Shown: positions 11,351-24,729, numbered from the stretch's first letter. The stretch is DNA of 64,000 nt from Pyrocephalus nanus (GCA_038380795.1 CM076269.1:1674001-1738000); one strand, 5' to 3'. Notes: a model not told the origin generated them from the letters alone. Numbers and translations are program-made.

Positions 11351-14300
11351 TATAAGATAATGAATACAAAGGTTTGTGTAGGAAAAATAACTGCAGGTAG
11401 GGGTGTAACTGCTCTTTTAGAAATGGCTAAAGCAAGGGAGTGGAATCATGTAAGATTTACTATCAAATCTATCATTCCTGATCATCTGCATTCTAGAGGG
11501 CTGTGCATTCTGTTGAAATTTTCACCTTTGTCTTTCCCTAAAGCCACATAGCAAGTGTGGAAATGCTCAGATGTAGTATTCTACAAGAGTTTTTTCAAAG
11601 AATAATCTTTGACAACAGAATGCCACCTGTAAGTAAACTTTGTTCAAACAGAACTGCATTAATATATCAATTTAAATCACAATGAACACATCACATTAAT
11701 TAATTGTTTTCACAACTGTAATTGTTACACTTACTCCAGATTCTAAGGGATTGAGGTAAGGCTGATTTCTCAAGCAAAGTACTGACTGTAACTAAAATCC
11801 AACACCTGAGCTTTTTCAGCAAATGACAAATAACATTTTTATCATGCTGACGGTCACAAAAGTAGCAGGGAATCAAAAAGCTGTTAAAACCTTTCCCCCA
11901 TCCTTAGATAGCTCTGGAAGTTGCCTATAGGCTAAGATTCATAACATTTTTTTTTCATCCTTAGCAGGCAAGGAGTAAGATAATTGGTTTGTCTGGCTGT
12001 GTATCCGTTTCAAAAGCATCAAAACAATAGATGCAATAGAATCTGAGGGGGGGAAAAAATCACATTATAAAATGATGGATGATAATATGCCCACCAGGTA
12101 AACTTTTTATATGACAGGGTTAGGGATCAAGGTTATAGCTAATAATGTATTGCAGAAGACTGTAATTGTCTGGAATATTTTCTGATTTGGTTCTTATTTC
12201 TAAAATAGCATTTTGATGTACTGCAGCTCGTCTTGGGCTCTGCTAGGTATTAATAGAAACATGTCCTTTAGTATAAGTATTCTGTTCCACGTAGGAAGAG
12301 TATATTGTTCAAAATAAGAAGACATGTTTCATTTTATAATTGGTCAAAAACTCTTGAGAAATAGTTGCTCATTCTGGAAGGTACTGCAGAGAATAAATTG
12401 CCTCTCCTGCTTCAAAAATCTAAGAAGTCTTATCTTTTTGATTCAAGGTTTTCCTCAAAAAGCAAATTTAGAGACTAGGCGTGCAAAAAATTCTTTTCTT
12501 ATCTTTTATGTAGTAAGTAAAATATTAAAGGAAATGACATCAAAGATCTAATACTGTGGATTTTGTTTTGGTTTATTTTGGCAGTGAACCTATTAATGCC
12601 TATTCTCTTGGACTCACACTTTTTCCTTTCTTTTTTCTTTTTGGGAAGTTGAACAAAAATAAATTCCCCTCTGAACTAAATCCTAGCAAATCTAATCAAA
12701 GGCAGTCACTTCACTAAGGGGAAGCAGGGGGTGGGGAGGAACTAAATTACAACTTTCTAAGAGATCCTGAAAAGCAAAATGGAAAAAAGCCATAGTCAAT
12801 ATAATAAATCATAACATCACAGAGAGCTTATTTGGAGGGAGTTAAGGAGTGTTGATTAAGGAGGTGTTGGTGTTAAGGTTGTAATCAGGCAGCCATTTCA
12901 AGCCTCACTTTCACAGCCTGCTAACATGCAGGAATAACATTTATTTTGTGAACAGTTATGGGACTGATGTCAGAGACAGATGAGAAAGGGATTGTTTCCC
13001 CCCCCTTCTTATTTCAGCTGTAGAATAACAACACCTAGAGTAAAGGCTTTCTGAGTTATAAAATGAGATGTGTTTTACGATTTTCCTGCCTGCTCCTCCA
13101 GAATGAAAGCTACCTTTTCCAAATATGCAAATTAACATCTGTATAAGCAGAACCTGGAAAAAGTAAAATGGACTCTTTGCCTGCTCATATCAATATCTAT
13201 GTGTGTACATATGCATGTGAATATGAGAGCCTAATCTACTGCTGGATGGGCAATCTGAGAGTGAGGGCCTTGTTTTTCCCCCAGACTGTGTAAATGGAAA
13301 ATAATTCTGCTGAATTCACACAGATTTGCTATCAAAGTGGTATCTCAGAGAAAACAATCAAAGATTATAAGGCAAGTATAAGGCACTGCTACTTTAGACT
13401 GTTGCATGCCTAGTGTTTACACTGTTAAAAAAACCACCTGATTTTCATCAGATTTTACCCTTTTGCATAGCTTGAATATTGTGTATTAATGGGCTGTAGG
13501 AAAAACATATAGAATGACACTGGCACGTGCACCTGTACAAGAACAGCATGGTGGAAAAAAGTCCTGTTTTCCCTCTAGCAAACTTGTCTGTATGTGTGGG
13601 CAAACCCATAGGGGGCTGTTTGCTCCTTCAAAAATATGACTAGGCAGAGAAAAAACACCCCAGAAATTATGCATAGTCAAAATTTAATTTTGCTCTAAAT
13701 AAAGCACTCAGGAAATCTGTAGGAGGGTAAGAAGAAAGCTCCAAGTGGTGCAAATATAGATGAAAGAGAGGAACCAGATGTAGGAAAGAGGCTGAAGGAG
13801 CATCCAAAGGTTTCCTTGGCAGTGCCCACACTCCGTGGGGTTTTTTTTTATAGCTCTGCTTTAGGATCTCTTCTGGAAGATGGAAATGGAGGGATGAAGA
13901 GGAAATAATAGAAAAAAGAAAATTCTCTTGCCAGTCTAATCTTATTCCAACTGAGCCTGCTATAGATTTTTGCCTAATAAAATATGAGATAAAAAAAAAT
14001 AAAACTTAAGTAGCACACATTCATTCCAAATAATCCAAATAAAAGTGAAAAGAATCATCAACAATGATGTAGAAAGAGGAAATGTAAGCAAACGCCTAAT
14101 GAGAAATCAGATACTCTTCAACTTTATGACTGAAAGACAGAGGGAATTAAAAGGCAAGCCTAGCAAATGTAAAAGTTTTGATTAAATAAACATGGTTTCA
14201 AAAAACACTTAAAAAATACACTGCTGTACTTCCTAAGAATAAGAAGAATTAGAATAAGGAAAGCGCTCAAAAGTGGTCTAGTTGAACAGTACCTGGACCT

Positions 14301-17299
14301 AGACAGATGTGACTGTGACACAGTCTAATGAAGACTTGGTAGCATTAACTAAAGGAAAAAATTGACAGATTTGATTAAAGAAGCCCAAGAATATAAAGAA
14401 AAATTTGCTGTTTTTCCTGAAAATACTTTTGAATTCACGCGCACCCATAAATTTGCAGTATAAATCTAACACAATTTAAAAATAAGAAAAAAAAAAAAAA
14501 AGAAAGAAAATATTTATATATTCTTTGTCTATTCCATCCTTTCATTTTCCCTAAATGGGAAAGAAACAGCTTTTTTTAGCCCAAAGCAATGCCAGTAAAG
14601 CTGAAGTTGCCTGATATCTGGCCAGTGTGAAGCAGGAGTAAGTTTGGGTCTGCCTGTGCCTTCTCATGTGAGCAGGGTTTAGCTTGTGGTTGGGAGTGTT
14701 AGATAGCACTGGAATGTATTCTGTAAACATACAAAAGGAAATGCCCCTTTAAAAGTGTTTCAGTTGAAACCAGTGGGTAAAGTTGTATATAGGAAACCTG
14801 AATGCTAACTTCTACAAACTCAAGAGGATCACATATGTTTGAAAAAAAAAAAAAAAAAAAGGTCGTCTTCTAAGCCTCCCACACTTATTTGAAATTTCAA
14901 GGAAAAGCCCATTTAAAAAGTAATTCCCAGAAAATAGAATTACTGCAAAGTGCAGAAAAGGCTTTTCATTCAGAAATACCTTCCAGCTGGGCTCAGAACA
15001 GCCAGGCAGTTGAGACACCGTGATCAGAACAGAAGACACGCTCACACCATCAGTGACTCCCCAAATCAAGGCCACCTCTTAGCAAATTATTCTCCACATA
15101 CCCCTGCAATGATCTCACATTTCCCCATCCAGCAATGTTTACCTAACAAGCACTAATGATTCTTGGCATCTTTATATATATATATAGTCCATTTAGGAAA
15201 AAAAAAGTGCTTTGGTCTCCTCAGGGGAAGTTCATGCCTGTGTGGAAATCTACCTGAGGACTTCATAAAGCACGCTGGCTTTTCTGGGCCTGTCGTGCAA
15301 GGGTGTCAACTGACCCGAGTTCATGGAGATGAGAGCGCAGCCTGTGCAGTTGCACTGCTGAATGCATAATTGTTTGGCCTACAAACATTCAGAACTTGGC
15401 TACACTGAGAGGATAATTGAATTATGAAGCCTAACGTGGTGATGAAATAACGTGTATTAAAATTGGATTACGCATTCACTGCCTTTTTGCACAGAGGATG
15501 ATGAAACGTGCTGACAGTTCTGAAAGTATGAAGGCTCCAGTGGAGCTGATCAGAATAGTGCAACTTTCCATCTCCTAAATTCATCATACAGAGTAGGAGA
15601 ACAGAGCCCAGAAGTTCTGGGCTCCAGGACAGTGCCCTAGGGCCTTTGAAGTTGCTTACTGTTGCTGTATTGAGCAGCAGAGAAATGAGGTAGTGTTAAC
15701 TGCAATGACTTGACTGAGGATCTATTATTGGCTATTACTTTTCAAAGTATTAAAAAGCATGAGTTCACACCTACACAATTCCTGGAGTTGAGTAATCAAT
15801 AATGAATTAAATAGTATTTAATTTCTTCTCATCTGTTTTCCGTTCAGCATTCAAATTTTCAACTTTTACTCCACAGAATGATAAAGGTTAGGATTGTTTT
15901 TTTTTTTCTTAATATAATTGAAGACACTACAATCAAAGCGCTGCTAATTGTATATAATTAGGTGCTGGAGGCAAACTGCGAGGAGAAGGTTAAGCACTTC
16001 AAGAGGAGAGGAAGGAATGCAAGACCGGTGGTTCCTCCACAAGCACCCTGGAGAAGGGTCAGCCCAATCTTGGCACTGCTGCATGGCCAGAAAATGCTCC
16101 AAAAACAGAGGGGAACACTGTCCTGAAAGGCTGGACAATAAAGACTCACAGTTATGGCCTTACCCTTTCTTCCAGTTGTTGTGTGGAGACAGAAGCACCG
16201 AGGGGAGTAGAACACTGCCCGGGAAGCCTCCAGTGTGAGGCAGAGATTTTGTGCTCCTGTTTCAGTCAGGGTATTTAATATGTGGACATGTGTTTGGCAC
16301 TGCTCAATTACAGGAGCTCCACATATTTTCATGGTTTGATGCCTCAGAATAGAGTATCTCTTAAAGGACTTCCTGAGCATGGCTAATTCCTTGCTGAATC
16401 AGCTGGGCTGGTGGAGACTCAATTTTTACAGCTGTCTCAGCCTTTCATTCTAGAAAAGCTTCAAAATACTTAGCAGTGAATCAAACTCTATGGTAGCTTA
16501 TTGGCAGGATTTCGCTGAAACGATAGAGTGGCTACAGCAGTAATTCCCATTTCCATAGCAAAATTGTGTTCTACTTATCCAGCTATTTCAAAAATGGTAT
16601 TGGAAAAGATTCATTTTGTCAATTCGTATTTTCATCTGTAAGGCCTCCTATTTTTTAAAACCTAGCATATTTTAAAAGACATTTGCAATGTTAAAATGAG
16701 TAATTTTTATTTATCAGCAATACCAAACCAAAAAAAAATAATAATTTCCATTTATTTTGATTAAAACTGTAATCCTATTTGGTTTTTATTTTTTCCTTAC
16801 TTCAGCCCTAAGCACAAGCTAAAAATTCTATATGTCAACTTGAAGGTGTAGAGCCTTACAATTAAAAAAATCCAAACAAAACCAAAAACCCCAAACAAAC
16901 AAATAAACAAGCCAAGAGTGTCATGGGGAGTTCAGATTTGTACTTTCACATAACCTGGTTCTCAGTAGAAGAGCCAGTCTCTCAGCTACCCATGTTGCCC
17001 AGCTCACATTCACAGAACATCCTAATGAGAACGACTGCATCAATAAGTAAATAGAGTATTTATACCTTCCACCCTGAAAAACTATTGCAGAAGCCAAAGC
17101 AAAGCAATTGCTGCTCTCTGAAGTACATAGGAGGATTCCACCCACCTAAATTCTCAGTTGCCTCTTTAAGGTCATTTTTAAAAACGAATTATCTAATCAG
17201 AACCATAACCCAAACAGAAGTGCTGAAGGCACTTGAAAACTGAACTTTGTAGCCATGGATTTTCTTCATCAACCTCTAGGAAGAGGTGGAGTTGACTAC
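11351..17299. other. AT-rich unique DNA, no gene seen
   Basis: No convincing coding region. A slightly GC-richer patch at 15950-16240 carries overlapping frames of 96 (plus) and 140 (minus) codons. Neither shows a domain, and the two mirror each other, so I treat them as chance. An AATAAA at about 16137-16142 has no gene upstream. The stretch 15360-15500 is rich in homeodomain-type motifs and is discussed as a finding. Confidence 0.5.
14842..14860. repeat. Poly(A) run, 19 bases
   Basis: Uninterrupted A run preceded by 'gtttg' and followed by 'ggtcgtcttc'. No retrocopy body is recognisable upstream. Confidence 0.95.
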
Positions 17300-17307
17300 T
17301 ATAAAAG
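17300..17307 (+). promoter_or_regulatory. TATA-like motif upstream of G-rich, CpG-containing block
   Basis: TATAAAAG matches the core TATA box. It is followed within ~20-40 bp by CpG-containing sequence ('agcggg', 'ttccgtttgccg', 'ttttcctcccc'), and 360 bp downstream by a GC-rich block. A start site near 17330 on the plus strand would fit the spacing. TATAAA-like strings are frequent in AT-rich DNA, so only the context raises this above chance. Confidence 0.25.
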
Positions 17308-17640
17308 TGTAGCGGGAATCTTCCGTTTGCCGTTTTCCTCCCCTAGGGAATTTGTATGGAATCTCTGCAGGACAAGAATCTCAGTCGTGTCTCGGGAAGT
17401 CAGAAGGCGGCAAACTTGACTTGGTGCAAGAACTCAACACCAGTCTGAACAGGCTGTCCCATTTAGGGCGCAGGAAAATAAAGGCCGCCCTTCACGAACA
17501 TCGTTGTTATTTATTACTTTGGGCCAAATTTTTTTTTTTTTTAACAGGCAAACTCGGTAATTTCATTTGATTACATCATAACCTTCCTATCTTTTTAGGG
17601 CACATCTTTTTTTTTTTTTTTTGGTATGATAGATGTTTCT
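17308..17640. other. CpG-containing segment downstream of the TATA-like motif
   Basis: CpG dinucleotides are more frequent here than in the surrounding kilobases (agcggg, ttccgt, gtcgtg, ctcggg, ggcggc, ggcgc, gccgcc, cacgaa, atcgtt). A 72-codon frame (17352-17570) begins 50 bp after the TATA-like motif. It ends in a phenylalanine run produced by a T tract and has no known domain. It could be part of a non-coding transcript. T runs of 13-16 bases sit near 17527-17542 and 17607-17622. Confidence 0.3.
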
Positions 17641-18039
17641 ATTTGTGGCCTGGTAATATTACCGACGGGGCCCGGGGTGGGGGCGAGAGGGGAGGCCTCG
17701 TTGAGGGGCCTGCGGGTGGGCAGCGCGTGAGGGGGCTGACGGTGAAGGGGTGAGATTTGGGGTGGGGAGTGGGTTTTTTTGGGGGTTTGGGGGTTTTTGG
17801 GCTGGGCAGTGGAGGGTGCCCAAGCCTGGGGTGAATGTGGGGGTCTCTTACCCGTGTGCCCACCCTTGCCCAGGGGTAGGCCGGGATGGCTCCTGTTCGG
17901 GCATGGCCGCCGTGAGGGGGGGATGTGAGGGTGGGCTCGGCTTCTGTTCAGGAATGTGGGTTTTGTTCTCTTATTGTTTCTTTTTCCTTTATTGGTTTGG
18001 TTTGGTTGCGTTTTGTTTGTTTGCTTTGTTTGGTTGAGT
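17641..18039 (+). promoter_or_regulatory. G-skewed GC-rich island with two G-quadruplex motifs
   Basis: The composition changes abruptly to G-rich on the plus strand, with little C. Positions 17667-17692 hold four G runs (4, 4, 5, 4) with loops CCC, T and CGAGA. Positions 17759-17806 hold seven runs of 3-5 G with loops of 1-7 bases. Both satisfy the canonical G3+N1-7 quadruplex rule. Strong G skew just downstream of a start site is typical of R-loop-forming promoters, so a plus-strand transcript starting upstream is a reasonable inference. The 74-codon minus-strand and 95-codon plus-strand frames here are low-complexity. Confidence 0.45.
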
Positions 18040-18063
18040 TGTTTGTTTGTTTGTTTGTTTGTT
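18040..18063 (+). repeat. (TTTG)n microsatellite
   Basis: About six GTTT units, preceded by ~60 bp of irregular G/T-rich sequence. The tract ends in 'gtccgtag', which resembles a 3' splice acceptor after a T-rich tract. No exon can be defined with confidence. Confidence 0.9.
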
Positions 18064-19449
18064 GTCCGTAGGAAGCTGTGAAGGAAAAGCAGGGAGAGAA
18101 GGGCTCATCCAGACTATTTCAGGATGCCATTATCCGGTTGTGAGCTGTGCTGATGGTGGTATTTGCCTCCTGTAGGATCTCCCATGCCACACAGGTCCAA
18201 ACTGAAGGGTCAAACGTGCCCATGGGCAGGGTGGGCTCACCAGGCAGTCATCCTAGGAGAAGGACAACTCTAATTTTAAACCCGGGCAGATGGAGCTCGC
18301 TTAGCCCAAGAGAAGGTAACATTAATTAGATACATAGCAAAATGCCTGATTTGTTTTCGCCTATGTGTTGTAATTCCAAAGCGTTTTCTCAGAAAAACAC
18401 AAAATTACACTTAAGACTCTTAGTCCTTTAAGCTTCAGAAGTATGGAAATTGGATGCCTTTCCATCCTGTGAATTTACTCTGTCATTTACTGTGAACTGT
18501 AAACATGGAATATCATGCAGGAATTGGGCTGAGCATGTGAGGAGTCAGGTTAGTACAACAAAGAATTTCCTCAATTGAGAGACAATTTAAAAAATTTTTG
18601 AAACCTATACTTTTGGGAACAATATTTAAAACCCAAGCTTCCATTTCTCTTCTTGTCATTTCAACACTTTTATGGTAACTATCACCTCTAATTATCAGGG
18701 AACTCCCACTAGTCATGCACTTAGTTATCGGAGTGACTCCAGTGGCAGCAGCTCAAACCCAATTAGGAACCTGACTAAAAGTACTTCAAACTAGGCTGGT
18801 TTTTAAGATGAAAGTCAAACCCCCAAAATTCTTATAAACAGCAATCTTAAATCCCTGTGCATGTTGCTGTGAACTTCCTGAAATGCAGTTTTTGAATGTG
18901 AGAATATGTATCTGTTATTAAGGCAGTGGTTTTGTAACTTCTGTTACCCTTCACTTGCTTTCCCAGGACTCTGTAAGCATGTGCAGGGCTCTGAACAATT
19001 TACAATTTGATATTCATACTCCAGGTTCACCTCCTCTAACTATTTCTAGAAAGTACACTAGATAATTTTTGTTTCCAGAACCATAATGACCCTCAGTTCT
19101 TTCCAGGCTCTTTTAGGGTGTTAATATTTCATTTGCAATCACAAGCTGCGAGCTGTAAAAATTTTTATGAATGTGTAGAGGCAAGAAAAGAATATGTTTC
19201 ACATTTGAGTTGAGTCATTATGCTGGTAGCTCTAAACAGAAAACATCCAGTGTGAATGAATCTTTCTTCTGCCTTGCAGATGCTTGATGCAGACCCCAAA
19301 AAGCTTAAATCAGGAGTGTCTTGCATTATCTAAGTGCTCTCATGTCCATGCACTTCAGGTGTTTAAGCAGCATCTCTCTTTTTTGTTTGTTAGTTCCCTA
19401 ACTTGATGACCACTTATGTGATTATGTATTTTACTGAACTGGGACTGCT

Positions 19450-19501
19450 GAAATAAAATGAGTGCTAGAAATAAAATGAGTGCTAGAAATAAATGAGTGC
19501 T
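19450..19501 (+). repeat. 18-bp tandem repeat, about 2.9 copies
   Basis: The unit GAAATAAAATGAGTGCTA occurs twice exactly (19450-19467 and 19468-19485). A third copy follows with one A deleted. The near identity implies a recent local duplication, and such a locus is often length-polymorphic. Confidence 0.95.
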
Positions 19502-22500
19502 GCTGAATAGGGCTAAGTGCACACATCCACTGGACTGTTGGAATCATTTACATTAATCTTTCAAAAAGCAGGAATCATGTCTGAGAAAGGCACCTGTGGA
19601 TTTCAGAAATCAGGTCTGCTGGCTGATTATGGTGTTTTAAAGAACAGCTTCTTCAACAGCCTCGTGCCTACAAGGTGTGCAAAGCAGCACATTATTTCTA
19701 CTGAATGGGCAGTAAGAGCTTTACACTATGGAAGTGAAACATCTCTCAGAAATGAAAGTATTCATAACTCCTCTTTTAGCTGGCTGTAGAACAGCTCACG
19801 AAACTGAACGATCAGCAAGAACCCTGAGACAATTTTGTCTGGTTTTATTTGCTTGCTGTATGAGAGACAGTTAAAATATTCTTTTATCTAAAGTATAATT
19901 AGGAGGCAACTGCACTGAGAACAGCTAAACCATTTAACTGCTTCAGCAGAAAAAAAGCTAGTCTTGAATTTCATTCAGAAAGCTTTTGAATGGAGAAATT
20001 GAGGGCTGTAATTTTGTTCTTAAAAGAAAGCTTTTCTTTCTGGGATAAGCTACAGAAAACTTCAGTTTGACTCCCACAATTGTGTTGCACACAAAATGTA
20101 TTTAATAAAAAGGAGATCAATATTTTACATAGACATTTTCACATTTAAATTCTCTTTTTTTTTTTTTTTTCCCTCTGAACACTTAAGGGCCAGCTTTCTT
20201 CCTTTCATAACTCTTTTCTCTGATACCTTCAAGTCTCAGTTAGTGATATATCTTAGTGTTTCTGCATCTGGCTCACAAAATAGATGCTTTCCTACCAAAG
20301 CACTCCACTTATTATTTCACAAAGAAATTCTGATAATCCTACACTATTAAGACTCATAAGGCTCATAAGTAGATCAATAAAGAGAAATGAATAAATTCAA
20401 ATGCATTATGTCGTAAGAAAAACATGTTATGCTTCTGACAACTGCTGCCTTATGGAGGTGGAAAAAAATGAAATGAACTGGTATAAGTTAAAAAAAATCT
20501 AGTCAAATCCACTCATTTTGCCGAAAAATCAATTTAGTAACAAGATCATTTTGACAATCAGAATACGGTGATCTGAATGTTACCTTTCCTGTTTAATTTC
20601 TAATACCTCTTCCACGATCTTAATTGATAATTTCATGTGTTCTGAGGATTAAACTAAATTTGAGAAACAGTGGGATGTACTCACAAAGGTTCATGAGGCA
20701 CTTGTTTTATAGCATTAAAGAAATATCAAAGGTAAAAACATATTTAGTTCAAAAGCATATGAAACAAATAAGATGGTTTTTAATTCTTTCCTCTTGTTTA
20801 GTGCCATGCCACTGTACAGCTCCACTGTCCAAGTTCTCAACAGACTAAAAACACACCAGTGGCTAGATATGAGCTATGAGGCCTTATTACAAATGCCAGT
20901 TAAAAAAAAAAATCTTCTTCCTGTTCTCCTTCAAATCTAAGGCCATTTCTACTTATTGATTTTTTTAATCTCCAATACTTAGAAATATATCTGTTCTCTA
21001 GACTTTTTGGGCACATAGAGAAGTTGTTAATCACTCCTTTTTTTTTCTTTATGAGGTTTTTAACTGTTTTTGAGTTAATAAGTGCTTAATGAGTACATAA
21101 TTAGCAGGTGAATCAGTCTCTTCTGCCTGTAGGTGATGAGCTAAGGAATCACAGCTATGATAAGACTCAAGCAACCCAAACATTTAGTGATTTGGATATG
21201 TACTCTTAGCCAAAATACCTCACGTGAACTTAGATGTTCTGGATCAAAATTTAAGTGGACTGTAGGTGGGAACACTGCATGGCTTGGTGTAAAAAGTATT
21301 ATCATGTTTTGGACTAATCTTTTTTTTTTTTTTTTTAATTAAAAAGCACAATATGAATACTAACTGTATTATAATCACATCATAACTACATGTGATTGAG
21401 GCATGTCCTGTGCCCAGTCCATGCCCTCTGACTAATTCAGGGACAATTTTGGCCTGAAGGAGCCTGACCCTGATGGAATTTCCCCCTCCTTCCAGAGGAG
21501 CATTTGTAACCAAGTAAATAAGCTGCCATGGCATGCTGAACTACATGTCACTGACTTTAATGTACATGGGAAGCATTTATGTTGGATTAGCTGAAATCAA
21601 TATCGGTGGTTTGTGCTGTGACATGAACAGAACCTTAAAAAATTACCTAAAAGCCACTATAAAGCACAGTGGCAGTTTTGAGTAAACTAATAATATGAGA
21701 TGTGGTTCCTTGTCACCTCCTCTTCTTCACCTCTGTTTAGAAAAGGAGTTTTGTTGCCTTTTTTTCATTTTTAAACTTGTTCATGCAAGTAACATTTTGT
21801 CCTTGTAGAACAAAGACTTTTCTATTGAGTTTTTTAATTTATCCTTTATTTTTTTCTCACATACAATCTAGAGAACATAAAGAAGCAATACCCCTATCAT
21901 TCATACCCCATCCCTCCAGTACCCAATATATCTTCTCTCAATAAAGACAGAGAAACAAAATAAACAAATAAGAAAACAATCCTATTTTTCCCATCTCACC
22001 AAGAACCATCCTTGCCTTAGAAAGTAGAGATAAGTTCCATGATTCTTTTCTAAATTCCAAGAACAGTTCTCCTTGAGGTTTGGATGGTTCACATCATCAG
22101 ATGTGACAGAAACACACAATGTTTCTTCCTGTGTTCGACCCAAGAAAACTCTAATTAGCTGAATATTTACTCCCCACATACTGCTCTCTGCACACATATT
22201 CAAATTTTGCCCACATCCTCTAGAAACACATTTGATCAATCTGAAACTCGGTATAGCTGATATTCTTTTAAAATCCTCAAGTACTGAGACAATCCAGTCT
22301 TACTTGCATTTGAAATACTGCAATTAAAATTCTGCTAGACACATGATTCTGCCAGCAACAAATGTACCATAGGATGTTGGTATGAGAATAGTGCAGATTT
22401 AGAAAAGTAAGACATAAATGCACCATTTACATATGTTTCTGAATTTAATTGTCAATTCAACACATACATTTGTGTAAGAACAATTCTATCACAGCAGAAT

Positions 22501-22731
22501 TTTGGCTGAGATAAATTAGTCTAGAAAATATTTGCTGTTTTATACCCCCAACCGATTTCCACTAAGTAAATAAAAATTCACGTCCACTCATAAAAATTTA
22601 ATTGAATTTTTGAGCCAGAATCTGCTATTTAAAAAACATATATAGATACCACTGAGATTAATAACTTCTGTGTGAGCCAAAAACAAAACAAAGGGAGAAA
22701 TTTTCTCCCTTGGGGATTTGTTCAGTTTGTC

Positions 22732-22749
22732 TTTTTTTTTTTTTTTTTT
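22732..22749. repeat. Poly(T) run, 18 bases
   Basis: Uninterrupted T homopolymer, about 210 bp upstream of a G/T-rich tract. Confidence 0.95.
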
Positions 22750-22959
22750 AATTCCCAATTTTTACTGCAGTCATATAAAGTTCTGTTTGGAATTCTATTG
22801 TGAACTCCTAAACAAAAATGTGTAATTCTAGCAAATCTATAGGCACTGCTGTATTATTACTATAGCCAGCACAAGAAAGCATTTGATATCAAAGCCAGGG
22901 TATGTATCTCATTCCAGATGACTATTTGGTACTATATACAAGACTGATGACTTTAGGGT

Positions 22960-23027
22960 TTTATTTTGGGGGGGTTGTTTTGGTTTGGTTTTTGGGGGGT
23001 TTGCTTGTTTTTTGTGGTTTGTTGGAT
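22960..23027 (+). repeat. G/T-rich low-complexity tract
   Basis: Runs of 6-7 G (22968-22974 and 22994-22999) alternate with GTTT/GGTTT words, and C is almost absent. It resembles the tracts at 42206-42302 and 61482-61535. On the minus strand it yields a lysine/proline/asparagine-rich spurious frame. Confidence 0.85.
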
Positions 23028-24729
23028 TTTTTTTATTAATAATTTCAGCATTGTGGAGAACTATGAAATATCTGCCCCTACTACACTGCAAAATGTAATC
23101 TCTGCTGGTCACTATTTTAGAAGTTTAGAATAGTTTTGAGCACTGAAGCTCTTAGAACCTGTAGAAAATGCTGCTAGCCAAAAAAGCCCATTTAAGAAAA
23201 GCCTAATATTGCTTCTGCACAAAATAAAGTTGCTGTCTTCGACAAAGGATTTCATCAGCTGTATATTTTAACAGGAACATAGAACTTCAGGATGCTTTCC
23301 TTGTTGGGAACTTTTCCTGCCACGTTTCTAACGGGGATTAAACTCCATGCTCAGGAAAGCATCAGTCCTGTGTTATGATATAGTTCCACATAAACTGATT
23401 TTTTATGAATCCCTGAATATTCTTTAAAGTACACCCAAAGTTCAATCTAATCTAGATGGCATCATCAAATTTTTATACCATTACTATAATTACATTTGCA
23501 CACACAACTCAATTACCAAAGATATGGATCGTTACCTGCACAATTTGATTATGAAATTTAAATCAATATATTTGATATAATTACAGTTAAGGTTACAGTA
23601 CATTTTGTCACAAACCACATTATACATTACTGTCTTGTTTTATGCATTTTAATAATTCACTTTAATCCGGTATACTTCAATAAAAAGGGATATTTTTCTT
23701 CTGGAGTAATTTCACTAAATGGGAGGAGATGGGAAAATATATTGTACATTAGCATCTAAAGCTAAGCAAATTATCTATCCTGCATTTTGTTTTAATAATC
23801 TACAGGCACATTGTTGTGTTTTGGAAAGAGAGGAATATCATTGCCTTTCTGTACTTCTGTGTACTCATGGAAGCTGATCCATAGCAGAAAACTGGTGGAA
23901 GGAAACAAATGCAGAGGTAAAGCCAAATTAGGTGCTAACACAGAACACGTGCTTTAATGTGCTTGTCCAGGTGCCAGTGAGTGTTAGACTTGATTCACAG
24001 TTGAGTTTGGACAGTTCTGAAGTAACAAATGTTTGATAGTGAGAGATTATCCTGTGCACACAAATTCATGCATGCACATAACACTCTCAGAAATACACTC
24101 ATTTGGGGGAGATGCAGCAGCAAATCTGTTTAGAAAATATAAACAGGCGTTTCTAAAACAGATCAGAACCAGAAGTAATTTAAGAATATCCATATTTTAT
24201 AGTGATGGAAATTTTCACTTGAGTTATTCCTATGCAATTTCATTAAAATTAGGGGATTATTTGTCTCTAAGTGTTTCTGCACCTATGCTGGGACAAAGCT
24301 GACTGTACAGCACCACAGGACTTTTGAATTTTTACTTTTATTTTGTGATCTGGAATGGCTTCACTCATAGTGAAATGGCTGTTCACTTGCTTCAAAAGAA
24401 AATATTGAAAGTGATTCATCTTAAAATTCATCTTAAGTACCCAGGTGGTTTCTGTAGCAATGTTTTTTCTTCTTTATAGATCAAATTATTATCAGTAATT
24501 TACTGTTAATGAACATCATTAACAAAGACAATAGTAATGTATATGCTATGTTATTAAATATAATATTTCTCTCTAAGATTAAAGATCATGACAAACGTAT
24601 TCTTCCAACCTCTTGATACTCTGAAAACTGTCCTTTAAATAGTTTTTATTTTTTTGGATGACCCCTGCTTTGTTGTCTTAATTCAGGTAACAGACAAGTG
24701 GCAGATTGACCAATAAAAGGCCAGATTTA

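Noticed and set aside
15958..16380. 140-codon minus-strand open frame
   Set aside because: A 96-codon plus frame mirrors it, and there is no domain or supporting splice or promoter context.
17652..17663. GGTAATATTACC containing the nonanucleotide TAATATTAC, the nick site of geminivirus/circovirus-type rolling-circle origins
   Set aside because: A 9-mer is expected about once per two such windows by chance. I see no flanking stem beyond the self-palindrome, no iterated Rep-binding sites and no Rep-like frame nearby, so there is no support for an endogenous viral element.
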